Source: Gammaproteobacteria bacterium
GTDB lineage: Bacteria > Pseudomonadota > Gammaproteobacteria > Poriferisulfidales > Oxydemutatoraceae
Reading direction: 5' to 3'
DNA length: 64,000 nt
Assembly: GCA_028817225.1 (NCBI GenBank)
Contig: JAPPQC010000045.1
Location: forward strand, 1-64,000
Positions 43,173 to 51,577 of this stretch are shown one piece after another. The position numbers and the translations under genes were made by a program. The notes under the pieces were generated by a model that saw only the letters and a list, made by a program, of their open reading frames with translations, made no database searches and had not been told where the DNA came from. The stretch's first letter is position 1. Each line of letters begins with the position of its first letter.

Positions 43173-44497
43173 GCCGTCTCCCCGGCGCCGTTGGCGCCAT
43201 TGCCGTTGCCATTGCCGCCGTCGCCGTCGCCGTCGCGCCCGGCGAGGCGCGGCAGTATGCGGACAATCTTGACGGCGTTGCGGTGCGTTTTCAGCACCTC
43301 AAACGGGTGCCCCTCGATCAGTATGCAGGTGGCCGACTCCGGAATCATCTCCAGTTTCTCAAGCACCAGGCCGTTGACGGTCTTGGGGCCGTCCTCGTCC
43401 AGTTTCCAGCCCGTCAACTGGTTCAGTTCGCGGATGTGGCAACTGCCGTCCACGATGACGCTGCCGTCTTCCTGGCGCGCGATTTCCAGGTCGTAGGTGC
43501 CCGGGTCGCTGGTGAATTCGCCGACGATTTCCTCCAGCAGGTCTTCCATTGTGACCAGCCCCTGGATTTCGCCGTATTCGTCCACAATCAGCCCGCTGCG
43601 GCGCTTGTGCTTCTTGAAGTCGCGCAGCGCCTCCATCAGCGGCACATTCTTCGAGATGAAATGCGGCTCGCGCGCGGCCTTTTCCAGCGCCTCGATGGTC
43701 AGCCCCTCGGCGGCGTCGCCTTGCAGCATTTTTCTGACATGCACAAAGCCGACGACATGATCAATGCTGCCGCGGTACAGCGGCACGCGCGTGTAGGCGG
43801 TGTTGGCGAGGCCGTCCTCGATGTCGCCGATCTCGTCGTCGAGGTCAATGCCGATGATTTCGTGGCGCGGGATCATGATGTCTTCCACCGTTTTTTTCTC
43901 GAGGTCGAGGATGCCGACCAGCATGTCCTGGTATTCCTCCGAGATGACATTCCGCGAGATGGCCAGCGCCGCGCGCAGTTCCTCGCGCGTCAGCGACTGC
44001 GTCGGGCCACGCGCCTGGCCGCCGCCGAACGGCTTCAGCAGCGCGCCGGTGATCAGCGCGCCGAGGCGCACCAGCGGATACAGCGGCACGCGCAGCACCG
44101 CATACACGGCGCTTGCCGGCAGCGCCAGCCGCTGCGGCCACAGCGCGGCGAAAGTCTTGGGCGTGAGTTCGGCGAAGATCAGCAGCGCCAGCGTCAGCGC
44201 CGCCGTCGCCACGGCGATGCCGAGGTCGCCGTAGATGCGGTAGCCGATGTAGGCCGTCAACTGCGCGATGAGAATGTTGGCGAGGTTGTTGCCGAGCAGA
44301 ATCAGCGAGATCAACTGGTCGGGCTTTTCCAGCAGTTTGAGGACGCGCGCGGCGCCGCGGTGGCCTTCGCGCGCCAGATGCTCGAGGCGGTAGCGGTTGA
44401 CCGTCATCAGCGCGGTTTCCGAACCCGAGAAGAACGCCGACAGCGCGAACAGCAGTCCGAGAACGATAAAAAGCGCGTATAGAGGAATGTCTTCCAT
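43169..44497 (-). CDS. CorB/CNNM-family transporter with CBS domains
   Basis: The 442-residue protein has a DUF21/CNNM membrane domain with helices near residues 6-28, 60-84, 96-118 and 130-145 (start motif FSGSETALMTVNRYRLEHLA), two CBS domains beginning near residues 195 and 260 (IMIPRHEIIGIDLDDE and KNVPLMEALRDFKKHKRRS), and a C-terminal CorC/HlyC domain with DGSCHIRELNQ. It matches YfjD/CorB, thought to move Mg2+. A Gly/Asn/Asp tail of about 20 residues follows. It sits after ypjD in the minus-strand block divergent from ffh, as in E. coli. Confidence 0.9.
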   Translation of the reverse strand: MEDIPLYALFIVLGLLFALSAFFSGSETALMTVNRYRLEHLAREGHRGAARVLKLLEKPDQLISLILLGNNLANILIAQLTAYIGYRIYGDLGIAVATAALTLALLIFAELTPKTFAALWPQRLALPASAVYAVLRVPLYPLVRLGALITGALLKPFGGGQARGPTQSLTREELRAALAISRNVISEEYQDMLVGILDLEKKTVEDIMIPRHEIIGIDLDDEIGDIEDGLANTAYTRVPLYRGSIDHVVGFVHVRKMLQGDAAEGLTIEALEKAAREPHFISKNVPLMEALRDFKKHKRRSGLIVDEYGEIQGLVTMEDLLEEIVGEFTSDPGTYDLEIARQEDGSVIVDGSCHIRELNQLTGWKLDEDGPKTVNGLVLEKLEMIPESATCILIEGHPFEVLKTHRNAVKIVRILPRLAGRDGDGDGGNGNGNGANGAGETA

Positions 44498-44580
44498 GGC
44501 GTGCGGGCGGTGAAGCGTTGTGCAGCGTGCGGTGTGCGGTGTTGCAGTGTTGAACAGAGGGGGCGGCGGTGCGCGTGCGG

Positions 44581-45393
44581 TCAGACCCGGTGCAGGATCA
44601 GTTCCAGCACCATCTTGCTGCCGAAATAGGCGAGCGCCAGCAGCACGACGCCGGTCAGCACCAGTCTCAGCATGGTGCGTCCGCGCCAGCCGAGCAGTTT
44701 TCTGCCGACCAGCAGCACGCTGAAGAACAGCCACGCCGCCGCCGACAGCACCGTCTTGTGCACCAGGTGCTGCGCCATCAGGTCGTCGTGGTAAAGCCAG
44801 CCGCTGGCGAGGCTCAGCGTCAGCAGCGCGACGCCGATGCCGAGCAGATGGAACAGGAAAGTCTCCATCTTGTCGAGCGGCGGCAGGTTGGCGAGCAGCG
44901 CCGGCGAGCCGTGCACCTTGAGGCGCCGGTCTTGCAGGTAAATGGCGACGGCCTGGATGCCGGCGAGGCTGAGAAAGGCGTAGGCCAGAAACGACAGCAG
45001 AATGTGCGCCTGAATGCCGGGGACGGCGGCGCCGGCGACGAGAATGCGGCTGGGGTCGGCGTGGCTGAACAGGATGACGACGGCGGCCAGCGGCAGCACG
45101 ACCAGGCCGAGCAGTTCAAGCGGCAGCCGCAGGCAACTGACGAGCAGCGTCAGCGACAACAGCAGCGCCGCCAGCGACGCGGCCTGGAAGAAGGCGAGGT
45201 TGAGGCCGTCGCCGGTCATCACCACCGGCGCCAGCCCGGCGGCGTGGCACGCCAGCGCCGCCAGCCACGGCAGCGCCACTTTTGCGCGCGGCCCGGCGCC
45301 GCGGTGTTCGGCGCCGCGCCCGGTTTGTTTCCACAGCAGCAGCGCCGTCAGCAGGTACAGAAAGACCGCCAGCAGGTTGAGCGTCAGGCCCAT
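44581..45393 (-). CDS. ypjD: CcsA/YpjD-family cytochrome c assembly protein
   Basis: The 270-residue integral membrane protein has about eight helices and the conserved Trp-less His-rich layout of CcsA-like proteins (HADPSRILVAGAAVPGIQAHILLSFLAYAF and SGWLYHDD, HLVHKTVLSAAAWLFF). It is orthologous to YpjD, found upstream of corB/yfjD and divergent from ffh in gammaproteobacteria. Heme handling is inferred. ATG 45393 leaves a 24-nt leader from a perfect -10 (TATAAT on the minus strand at 45429-45424). Confidence 0.88.
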   Translation of the reverse strand: MGLTLNLLAVFLYLLTALLLWKQTGRGAEHRGAGPRAKVALPWLAALACHAAGLAPVVMTGDGLNLAFFQAASLAALLLSLTLLVSCLRLPLELLGLVVLPLAAVVILFSHADPSRILVAGAAVPGIQAHILLSFLAYAFLSLAGIQAVAIYLQDRRLKVHGSPALLANLPPLDKMETFLFHLLGIGVALLTLSLASGWLYHDDLMAQHLVHKTVLSAAAWLFFSVLLVGRKLLGWRGRTMLRLVLTGVVLLALAYFGSKMVLELILHRV

Positions 45394-45423
45394 TGAATTG
45401 GTCGCGCGTTCATCGCTCACGCG

Positions 45424-45429
45424 ATTATA
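45424..45429 (-). promoter_or_regulatory. -10 box for ypjD
   Basis: A perfect TATAAT on the minus strand lies about 31 bp before the ypjD ATG. No strong -35 box is evident. It is divergent from ffh. Confidence 0.4.
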
Positions 45430-45509
45430 GCAAAAGCCGCCCGGCGTTCGCCCGGTGTTCGCCTGGCCCGCCGATGCTTGCCGGCGCCCGCCGGCGCCCG
45501 CCCGTGTGC

Positions 45510-45515
45510 TATTCT
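45510..45515 (+). promoter_or_regulatory. -10 box for ffh
   Basis: TATTCT ends 7 nt before the ffh ATG (45523), which would give a leaderless or nearly leaderless transcript. No clear -35 element. Confidence 0.3.
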
Positions 45516-45522
45516 GCGCGCC

Positions 45523-46878
45523 ATGTTTGAACGCATCACAGGCCGCCTTGCCGCGGTCGCCGGGCGCCTGCGCGGCGAGGTGCGCCTGACCGAAGGCAAC
45601 ATCGCCGACACGCTGCGCGAGGTGCGCGCGGCGCTGATTGAAGCCGATGTCGCGCTGCCCGTCGTCGGCGATTTTGTCGAGGCCGTGCGGGGGCGCGCGG
45701 TCGGCACCGAGGTTGCGAAAAGCCTGACGCCGGGGCAGGCGCTGATTCAACTGGTGGCGGAGGAACTGACGGCGCTGATGGGCGGGCAGTGCGCGACGCT
45801 GGCGCTGGACGCGCAGCCGCCGGCGGTGGTGCTGCTGGCCGGCTTGCAGGGCGCCGGCAAGACGACGACCGCGGCCAAACTCGCGCAACATCTGCAAGCG
45901 CGGAAGAAGTCGGTGGCGCTGGTCGGCTGCGATGTGCGGCGCCCGGCGGCCATCGAGCAACTCGCGCAACTGGCCGCGCAGTGCGGCGCCGCCTGCTACC
46001 CGACGCAGGCCGATGAGCCGCCGGTGGTGTCGGCGCGCGCCGCGCTGGAACGCGCGCGGCTTGAGTACAAGGATGTGCTGATAGTGGACACCGCCGGGCG
46101 TTTGCACATTGACGAGGCGATGATGGATGAAGTCCGCGAACTGCACGACGCGGTGTCGCCGGTTGAGGTGCTGTTTGTCGTGGACAGCATGACCGGGCAG
46201 GACGCGGTGAACTCGGCGCGCGCGTTCGGCGAGGCGCTGCCGCTGACCGGCGTCATCCTGACCAAGGCCGACGGCGACGCGCGCGGCGGCGCCGCGCTGT
46301 CGGTGCGCGCGGTGACCGGCAAGCCGATCAAGATGATCGGCGTCGGCGAGAAACTGGATCAACTGGAGGCGTTTTACCCGGAACGCATCGCGTCGCGCAT
46401 CCTCGGCATGGGCGAGGTGGAGAGTTTGATTGAGCAGGTGGGGCGCGGCGACGGCGAACGCAAGGCGCGCAAACTGCTGAAGAAGGTGAAAAAGCGCAAG
46501 GGGTTTGATTTGTACGATGTGCGCGACCAGTTGCGCCAGATGCAGGACATGGGCGGCATCGCCGGCCTGCTCGACAAACTCCCCGCCGCCATGGCCGGCA
46601 AGGCCGCCGCCAACCCGCTGGCCGGCGAACAACAGGTGCGGACAATGCTGGCGGTGATTGATTCAATGACACCGCTGGAACGCCGCCGGCCCGAGTTGAT
46701 GAACGGCTCGCGCAAAAAGCGCGTCGCCGCCGGGTCGGGGACGCATATTCAGGATGTCAACCGCGTGCTGAAACAACACAAGACGATGCAGAAGGCGATG
46801 AAGAAATTCTCGCGCGGCGGGGTGGAGAAGATGATGCGCGGGATGGGCGGAATGGGGGGCGGGCCGTTTTCGGGGTGA
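45523..46878 (+). CDS. ffh: Signal recognition particle protein Ffh
   Basis: Ffh binds signal peptides and the 4.5S RNA and delivers ribosomes to FtsY. The 451-residue GTPase has the NG domain with LAGLQGAGKTTTAAKLA near residue 105, GCDVRRPAAIEQL near 134, VDTAGRLHIDE near 188, TKADGDARGGAAL near 246 and GVGEKLDQLEAFYPERIASRILGMG. The M domain ends in Met/Gly-rich MRGMGGMGGG. It is the head of the conserved ffh-rpsP-rimM-trmD-rplS cluster, but here about 7 kb of foreign DNA separates it from rpsP. A decayed copy of its 3' end lies in that DNA. Confidence 0.97.
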   Translation: MFERITGRLAAVAGRLRGEVRLTEGNIADTLREVRAALIEADVALPVVGDFVEAVRGRAVGTEVAKSLTPGQALIQLVAEELTALMGGQCATLALDAQPPAVVLLAGLQGAGKTTTAAKLAQHLQARKKSVALVGCDVRRPAAIEQLAQLAAQCGAACYPTQADEPPVVSARAALERARLEYKDVLIVDTAGRLHIDEAMMDEVRELHDAVSPVEVLFVVDSMTGQDAVNSARAFGEALPLTGVILTKADGDARGGAALSVRAVTGKPIKMIGVGEKLDQLEAFYPERIASRILGMGEVESLIEQVGRGDGERKARKLLKKVKKRKGFDLYDVRDQLRQMQDMGGIAGLLDKLPAAMAGKAAANPLAGEQQVRTMLAVIDSMTPLERRRPELMNGSRKKRVAAGSGTHIQDVNRVLKQHKTMQKAMKKFSRGGVEKMMRGMGGMGGGPFSG

Positions 46879-46897
46879 GGTGGCCTGTAAGCCGCCT

Positions 46898-46903
46898 TAT
46901 AAT
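46898..46903 (+). promoter_or_regulatory. -10 box for the mcrBC operon
   Basis: A perfect TATAAT lies 19 bp after the ffh stop and 25 bp before the mcrB ATG, where base composition changes from GC-rich to AT-rich. No clear -35 is seen. GGAGG follows at 46919-46923. Confidence 0.5.
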
Positions 46904-46928
46904 CTGAAATTCAACTTTGGAGGAAGTT

Positions 46929-48980
46929 ATGGAAGAGAAAGAAATGTTTACTTGGGTTCCTTTTTATGAGGAATTTGCGGGTATTCTTCTTGAGTATCGT
47001 GATAGTCAGGGAGAGCTTATAAGATTTTTGGAGGAATTAAGGAGTGAAGGACTCAAAATCACTCCCTTGCAGGATAGAAACAGTGAGGGAAAGAAGAATT
47101 TGCTCACAGAAATAGATCCCTTCACATTCTATGGTGTTTTTAACCGTCGCATAAAATGGCCGGCTCGAATTGCTATTATGGAAGCCATTAAAGAAGGATT
47201 TGAGGTTAAGGCTGATGTGCCGACTGATTGTACAAGTATTCCGATTTTGCACACTATGAAATCCTGGTTTTTTCCCTTTGCCCCAAAGAAGGAAAAAGAC
47301 CATGTTGAAAAACTGTGGCGTTTGTACGAGTTGGCATTGGGAAAAGATCCGCTAAATGACGACAAATTTGCGGATGCCTTTAATGAAGCCATCAGCTTGC
47401 GGCAGGTCAGGTTTAATCTCACGATGGGTTTATTCTGGATTCGACCGCATGTTTTCCTGAATCTTGACGGACCTGTCCGTAGATACTTGAAGCATCTATA
47501 TCCCGGTATCCCCTGGAAGAGCCTTTGGGGAAGGTTTAATTTCGAAAAATATAAAGAGACTTGCGACCAAGTTCGGGAAAATGGTCGGCGTCCTTTTTAT
47601 GAAATATCTCATGAGGCATTTTGTTATGTCAAAGAGCAAAAGAAAGCGAAAGCTTCAGTAAATCCTGTCATTGGTTCACCGGAATCTGATGAAGGGAAGG
47701 CTATAGATATTCCCCTTAACACTATTCTTTATGGGCCACCGGGAACAGGAAAGACCTACCGCACCATAAATGAGGCTGTAGAAATCCTTGACCGCGACTT
47801 TTATTCTGAAAACAAGGAAGACAGACAAGAAATCCAGGATCGCTTTGAAGAACTGAAAGAAGTGGAACATCGTGTGGACTTCGTCACTTTTCATCAGAGC
47901 TTCAGTTATGAGGAATTCATCGAAGGGCTGAAAGCGGTGACTGAAGACGGAAAGGTTTTTTACAAAGTAGAGGACGGCCTGTTCAAGAAACTGTGCGCGC
48001 GTGCCCAAGGCGGCAGGCGCGGACTTTCTTTTGAGCAATATATTGAGAAGTTGAAAGAGGAATGCTCGGAAAATGCTGTCGAGATGAAAACAGTCAGAGG
48101 CAATCCTATTCAAGTGACTTATCGGGGCGGGGTAACCTTCCGTGTTTCGCCGGGAAGGCAAACAGAAGAGCCTGGAGCTGACTATCCGGTGTCAATTGAC
48201 AGTATTGTCAAGACATATTTGGGTGCCGATTTCAGAGAGTTTCACAACCCGTCCTACATCCGGGCGGTTATCAATTACATTGAAGAGAAATACAAGCCTA
48301 CGGAGTTGCCTGGTGAGGAGTCGGAACCTTACCTTCTGATTATTGACGAAATTAATCGGGGTAATATTTCAGCCATTTTTGGTGAATTGATTACCTTGTT
48401 AGAACCGTCAAAGCGCGCCGATGCCGACGATGAGCTGAGTGTTGTTCTTCCTTATTCCCAAGAGTACTTTAGTATTCCCGCCAACCTCTACATTGTCGGA
48501 ACGATGAACACCGCCGACCGCTCTATTGCACTGCTGGATACCGCCTTGCGGCGTCGCTTCCGGTTTGTGGAGATGATGCCGAACTATGAACTTCTGAAAG
48601 ATGTGAAGGTGGGGGATATTGAAATACCCCTGTTGCTCGAAACTATAAACCAGCGTATAGAAGTCTTGTACGACCGAGACCACCAGATAGGGCACACTTA
48701 CTTCCTGCCTCTCAGAAAAGAGCCGACCTTGGAGAAACTGGCGGATATTTTCCGCCATTCCATTCTGCCGCTTCTGCAGGAGTACTTTTACGATAATTGG
48801 GAGAAAATTAATCTGGTGCTTAACAACAACGGGTTTGTTGCTGCGGAAGACTCTCCCAAGATGCCGTCCAATGACTTGATTGACCCTGACAAGAAAATCT
48901 GGCGCATTGCCGGAGAGAGTGTTTTCAGGGATGCTGAAAAATACAAGTCAATTTATGACAAGCAAAATACCGATGGATAA
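46929..48980 (+). CDS. mcrB: McrB-like AAA+ GTPase of a type IV restriction system
   Basis: McrB is the nucleotide-driven motor of McrBC, which cuts modified DNA. In this 683-residue protein the C-terminal AAA+ domain has Walker A GPPGTGKT near residue 269, Walker B LLIIDEINRGN near residue 473 and sensor/arginine-finger segment MNTADRSIALLDTALRRRF near residue 526, as in McrB. The N-terminal 240 residues are not the E. coli McrB DNA-reader; they contain a FWIRPHVFLNLD segment seen in many McrB-like proteins and probably set target choice. ATG 46929 follows GGAGG. Much lower GC than its neighbours points to horizontal origin. Confidence 0.88.
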   Translation: MEEKEMFTWVPFYEEFAGILLEYRDSQGELIRFLEELRSEGLKITPLQDRNSEGKKNLLTEIDPFTFYGVFNRRIKWPARIAIMEAIKEGFEVKADVPTDCTSIPILHTMKSWFFPFAPKKEKDHVEKLWRLYELALGKDPLNDDKFADAFNEAISLRQVRFNLTMGLFWIRPHVFLNLDGPVRRYLKHLYPGIPWKSLWGRFNFEKYKETCDQVRENGRRPFYEISHEAFCYVKEQKKAKASVNPVIGSPESDEGKAIDIPLNTILYGPPGTGKTYRTINEAVEILDRDFYSENKEDRQEIQDRFEELKEVEHRVDFVTFHQSFSYEEFIEGLKAVTEDGKVFYKVEDGLFKKLCARAQGGRRGLSFEQYIEKLKEECSENAVEMKTVRGNPIQVTYRGGVTFRVSPGRQTEEPGADYPVSIDSIVKTYLGADFREFHNPSYIRAVINYIEEKYKPTELPGEESEPYLLIIDEINRGNISAIFGELITLLEPSKRADADDELSVVLPYSQEYFSIPANLYIVGTMNTADRSIALLDTALRRRFRFVEMMPNYELLKDVKVGDIEIPLLLETINQRIEVLYDRDHQIGHTYFLPLRKEPTLEKLADIFRHSILPLLQEYFYDNWEKINLVLNNNGFVAAEDSPKMPSNDLIDPDKKIWRIAGESVFRDAEKYKSIYDKQNTDG

Positions 48981-50274
48981 ACAGAAAACAATTTTTCTGC
49001 GCGAGTTTGAAACGCTTGGTTATGACTCACGGGCAGACAGGCAAGTCTCCAAAGATGACTTTGAAGAAATCAGAAATTTTGTCCTGTCAAAGCCGGTAGG
49101 GGGTCAATCCGTTCTGAAACTGGAACACCAGAGATTGAAGGCAAGAAACTTCGTCGGCATTCTCCAGACTCGTCGCGGCACCACAATCGAGATTCTGCCC
49201 AAGATTGATTTGGCCGGTGCTGACAGCATTGAGAAAGAAAAAACAATCTTTCTGAAAATGCTCCAGGTATGGCGAGACGGCCCATGCAAAAACATGGGTG
49301 ATGCCGATATACGGACAATGAAAAACTTTCCCTTGCTGGAAGTTTTCATCCAGATGTTTCTTGCAGACTTGCTGGAACTCACGCGCCGGGGACTTGCGCG
49401 CAGTTACAGCAGGGTGGAAAACAATCTCCGCGTGCTGAAAGGAAAACTCATCTTCTCCAAACACATAAAGCACAACCTGATACACCGCGAGCGTTTCTAT
49501 GTGCAGTATGAGGAATTTTCCGCCAACCGCCCGGTGAACCGCCTGCTAAAGTCCACCGTGCTGCTCTTGCAGCGCCTGAGCCGGAGCGTAAAAAACCAGA
49601 CACTGGCACACCAGGCACGTTTTTATTTCGAGGATATCCCCGAATCAAAAAACATCGCAGTTGACCTGACCCGCGCCAAAGTGGACCGCACAATGCCTCT
49701 TTACACCCGTCTGTTTCCGTGGGTAAAACTGTTTCTGGAGAACAGCGCTCCCGCCGCATACCAGGGCCAAAGTCCGGCTTTTGCCCTGCTGTTCCCGATG
49801 GAGAGAATCTTTGAGGATTATGTCGCCCACCGTTTGCGGCGGGAAATGGACGGCTGGAGAATCAACACTCAAGAGAAAATCCTGTATCTGATCAAAGAAA
49901 ACCCTGAAGGCAGGCGCGAATTCCAAATGCGCCCCGACATCGTCGCAAGAAAGCGTGACAAAACCAAAATCCTGGTGATGGACACCAAGTGGAAACGCCT
50001 GAACAAAAACAGCCGCCACCACAACATCAGCCAAAGCGACCTCTATCAGTTATACGCCTATGGAAAGAAATACAAAAAGAAATACGCAGTCAGCCAGACC
50101 CCCGTCACACTTTACCTGCTGTATCCCCGCAACGAGAACTTCAGGGAGAAAATGTCCTTCTGCTATGAGAACAATCTGTATCTGCACGTTTATCCCGTCC
50201 GCCTGGACAGCGAGTCTCAATTCAAAGGCGACCAGTTCCCTGAATGCAAAACCGGGATTGGGAAACAAGAATGA
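48955..50274 (+). CDS. mcrC: McrC-like nuclease subunit
   Basis: McrC stimulates McrB GTPase activity and carries the nuclease. The 439-residue protein has the N-terminal McrC region (FLREFETLGYDSRAD, LEHQRLKARNFVGILQ, TIEILPKID) and a C-terminal PD-(D/E)XK site: RPDIVA with Asp328 and VMDTKWK with Asp343 and Lys345, followed by QSDLYQLYAYGKKY, typical of McrC. It overlaps mcrB by 26 nt if ATG 48955 is used or 8 nt if ATG 48973. The stop overlaps the next ATG. Confidence 0.88.
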   Translation: MTSKIPMDKQKTIFLREFETLGYDSRADRQVSKDDFEEIRNFVLSKPVGGQSVLKLEHQRLKARNFVGILQTRRGTTIEILPKIDLAGADSIEKEKTIFLKMLQVWRDGPCKNMGDADIRTMKNFPLLEVFIQMFLADLLELTRRGLARSYSRVENNLRVLKGKLIFSKHIKHNLIHRERFYVQYEEFSANRPVNRLLKSTVLLLQRLSRSVKNQTLAHQARFYFEDIPESKNIAVDLTRAKVDRTMPLYTRLFPWVKLFLENSAPAAYQGQSPAFALLFPMERIFEDYVAHRLRREMDGWRINTQEKILYLIKENPEGRREFQMRPDIVARKRDKTKILVMDTKWKRLNKNSRHHNISQSDLYQLYAYGKKYKKKYAVSQTPVTLYLLYPRNENFREKMSFCYENNLYLHVYPVRLDSESQFKGDQFPECKTGIGKQE

Positions 50275-51359
50275 AATACCCGGTTGCCATCTCTATTCTG
50301 GCCGTGTTTGTCGGCGGTTGTGCCGCCACCACCGGCATTACATACCGAACAGACCCGCCCGGCGCGGTTATCTCATACAAAGACGGGGGCGATGAAATTG
50401 GCGTGACACCTGTACGGCTGCTGTATGAACGGCACCCCGATTATGCCGAGAATGATTGCTTGAGAGTCAAGGGGATAACCGCCCGATGGGTTGACGGAAC
50501 GGTCACTTCTTCCCCCGATGTGCTGCGAGTGTGCGGCGATTCGGGTGAATACGAATATAAGTTGTCAAAGCCGAAGGGGATATTCTCGTTCTTCTCCGAA
50601 TCAAAACTGGTTCCCGTCGGCGAGCAGTTGACGACCGAACCCGAAGGCTGCCTGCTGTATCTGGATTCAGTCGGCATTTCGCCCGGGCAGATGACTGTGA
50701 ACTTTTATGCCCACAACGACCACATTTTCTTTCCGGGGGAATTCTCTGTAAATGTCGCCTATGCAAATGACAATTCGGAGGTGCATTTGTCGGGAATAAG
50801 CAGGGCGCAGGAATATTTTGTGGTGGGGAAATTAAACTTCAGCGTCGCTGTTGACTCCGATGTCTCCCTGCTTACGCTGAAAACAACCTGCGATGGTTCC
50901 GCACACACAGCCGAAATTCCGCTTGATACAAAGAATATCCGGGACAAGATTGCCGCCGGCGTGGGCGCAGGCCGCAATAAGGTCAAAATGTTCAAATCCG
51001 GCGGAGTTTATGAAATACCCGTTGTGCTTAACGGCGTGCTCGCCATACCTTTTATTATTGACAGCGGCGCTTCGGATGTCGTCATATCGTCTGATGTTGC
51101 GCTCACTTTGTTCAGAACCGGAACCATCAGGGAATCCGACTATATGTCTGGGGCCGTTTACAGACTGGCGGACGGAACGGAGATGAAAAGTGGCAGGTTT
51201 CGCCTGCAATCCGTACGGATTGGAAACAAGACCATAAGGGGGGTGACTTGCGCCATCACTGATTCGCTCAAAGCCCCCATGCTGCTGGGGCAGGGCGTAC
51301 TGGAACGCCTCGGAAAATATACCGTTGATTACAAAAGCGGTGTGTTGATTTTTGAGTAG
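50271..51359 (+). CDS. Lipoprotein with PEGA-like domain and clan AA aspartic protease
   Basis: The 362-residue protein begins with a lipoprotein signal (KYPVAISILAVFVGGC, lipid Cys at residue 17). Residues 20-60 resemble a PEGA domain (TDPPGAVISYKDGGDEIGVTPV). The C-terminal part from about residue 240 is a retroviral-type aspartic protease: IPFIIDSGASDVVIS with Asp264, then ADGTEMKSGRFRLQSVRIGN and PMLLGQGVLERLGKYTVD. Bacterial clan AA members act as one chain or as dimers. ATG 50271 overlaps the mcrC stop by 4 nt, so it is translated with the restriction genes, an unexpected link between an envelope protease and a cytoplasmic nuclease. Confidence 0.78.
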   Translation: MKYPVAISILAVFVGGCAATTGITYRTDPPGAVISYKDGGDEIGVTPVRLLYERHPDYAENDCLRVKGITARWVDGTVTSSPDVLRVCGDSGEYEYKLSKPKGIFSFFSESKLVPVGEQLTTEPEGCLLYLDSVGISPGQMTVNFYAHNDHIFFPGEFSVNVAYANDNSEVHLSGISRAQEYFVVGKLNFSVAVDSDVSLLTLKTTCDGSAHTAEIPLDTKNIRDKIAAGVGAGRNKVKMFKSGGVYEIPVVLNGVLAIPFIIDSGASDVVISSDVALTLFRTGTIRESDYMSGAVYRLADGTEMKSGRFRLQSVRIGNKTIRGVTCAITDSLKAPMLLGQGVLERLGKYTVDYKSGVLIFE

Positions 51360-51396
51360 GGGGGAATTTCAGCATAGTCCGTATGAAGCAGTAGCC

Positions 51397-51503
51397 CTTG
51401 AGGAAGGTGAAAAAGCACAAGGGTTTTATTTGTACGATGCTCTCGACTGGTGGTGCTGGATATGGGGCATGGGCGGCATGGGGGTGGGTCACTTTCTGGG
51501 TGA
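51397..51503 (+). pseudogene. Decayed copy of the 3' end of ffh
   Basis: Bases 51397-51480 align with ffh 46477-46560 at about 80% identity with a 1-bp deletion (shared runs include GAAGGTGAAAAAGC and ATTTGTACGATG). Bases 51470-51503 then align with the very end of ffh, including a TGA at the matching place. The joint is at ATGGGCGGCAT, present in ffh at both 46549 and 46843, so about 294 bp was lost between short repeats. The frame is broken and the copy cannot be functional. Confidence 0.85.
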
Positions 51504-51577
51504 CCACAAAGCTTTATTGGGGGCATGATAAAATTTTTTCTCCGCAATCATGGTGAACCAAATGGAGGCGCCAAATC

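Noticed and set aside
46879-46928. Integrase attachment site at the ffh end
   Set aside because: A duplicated ffh end exists, but no integrase, tRNA target or clean short direct repeat at both ends was seen, so an att site is not claimed.
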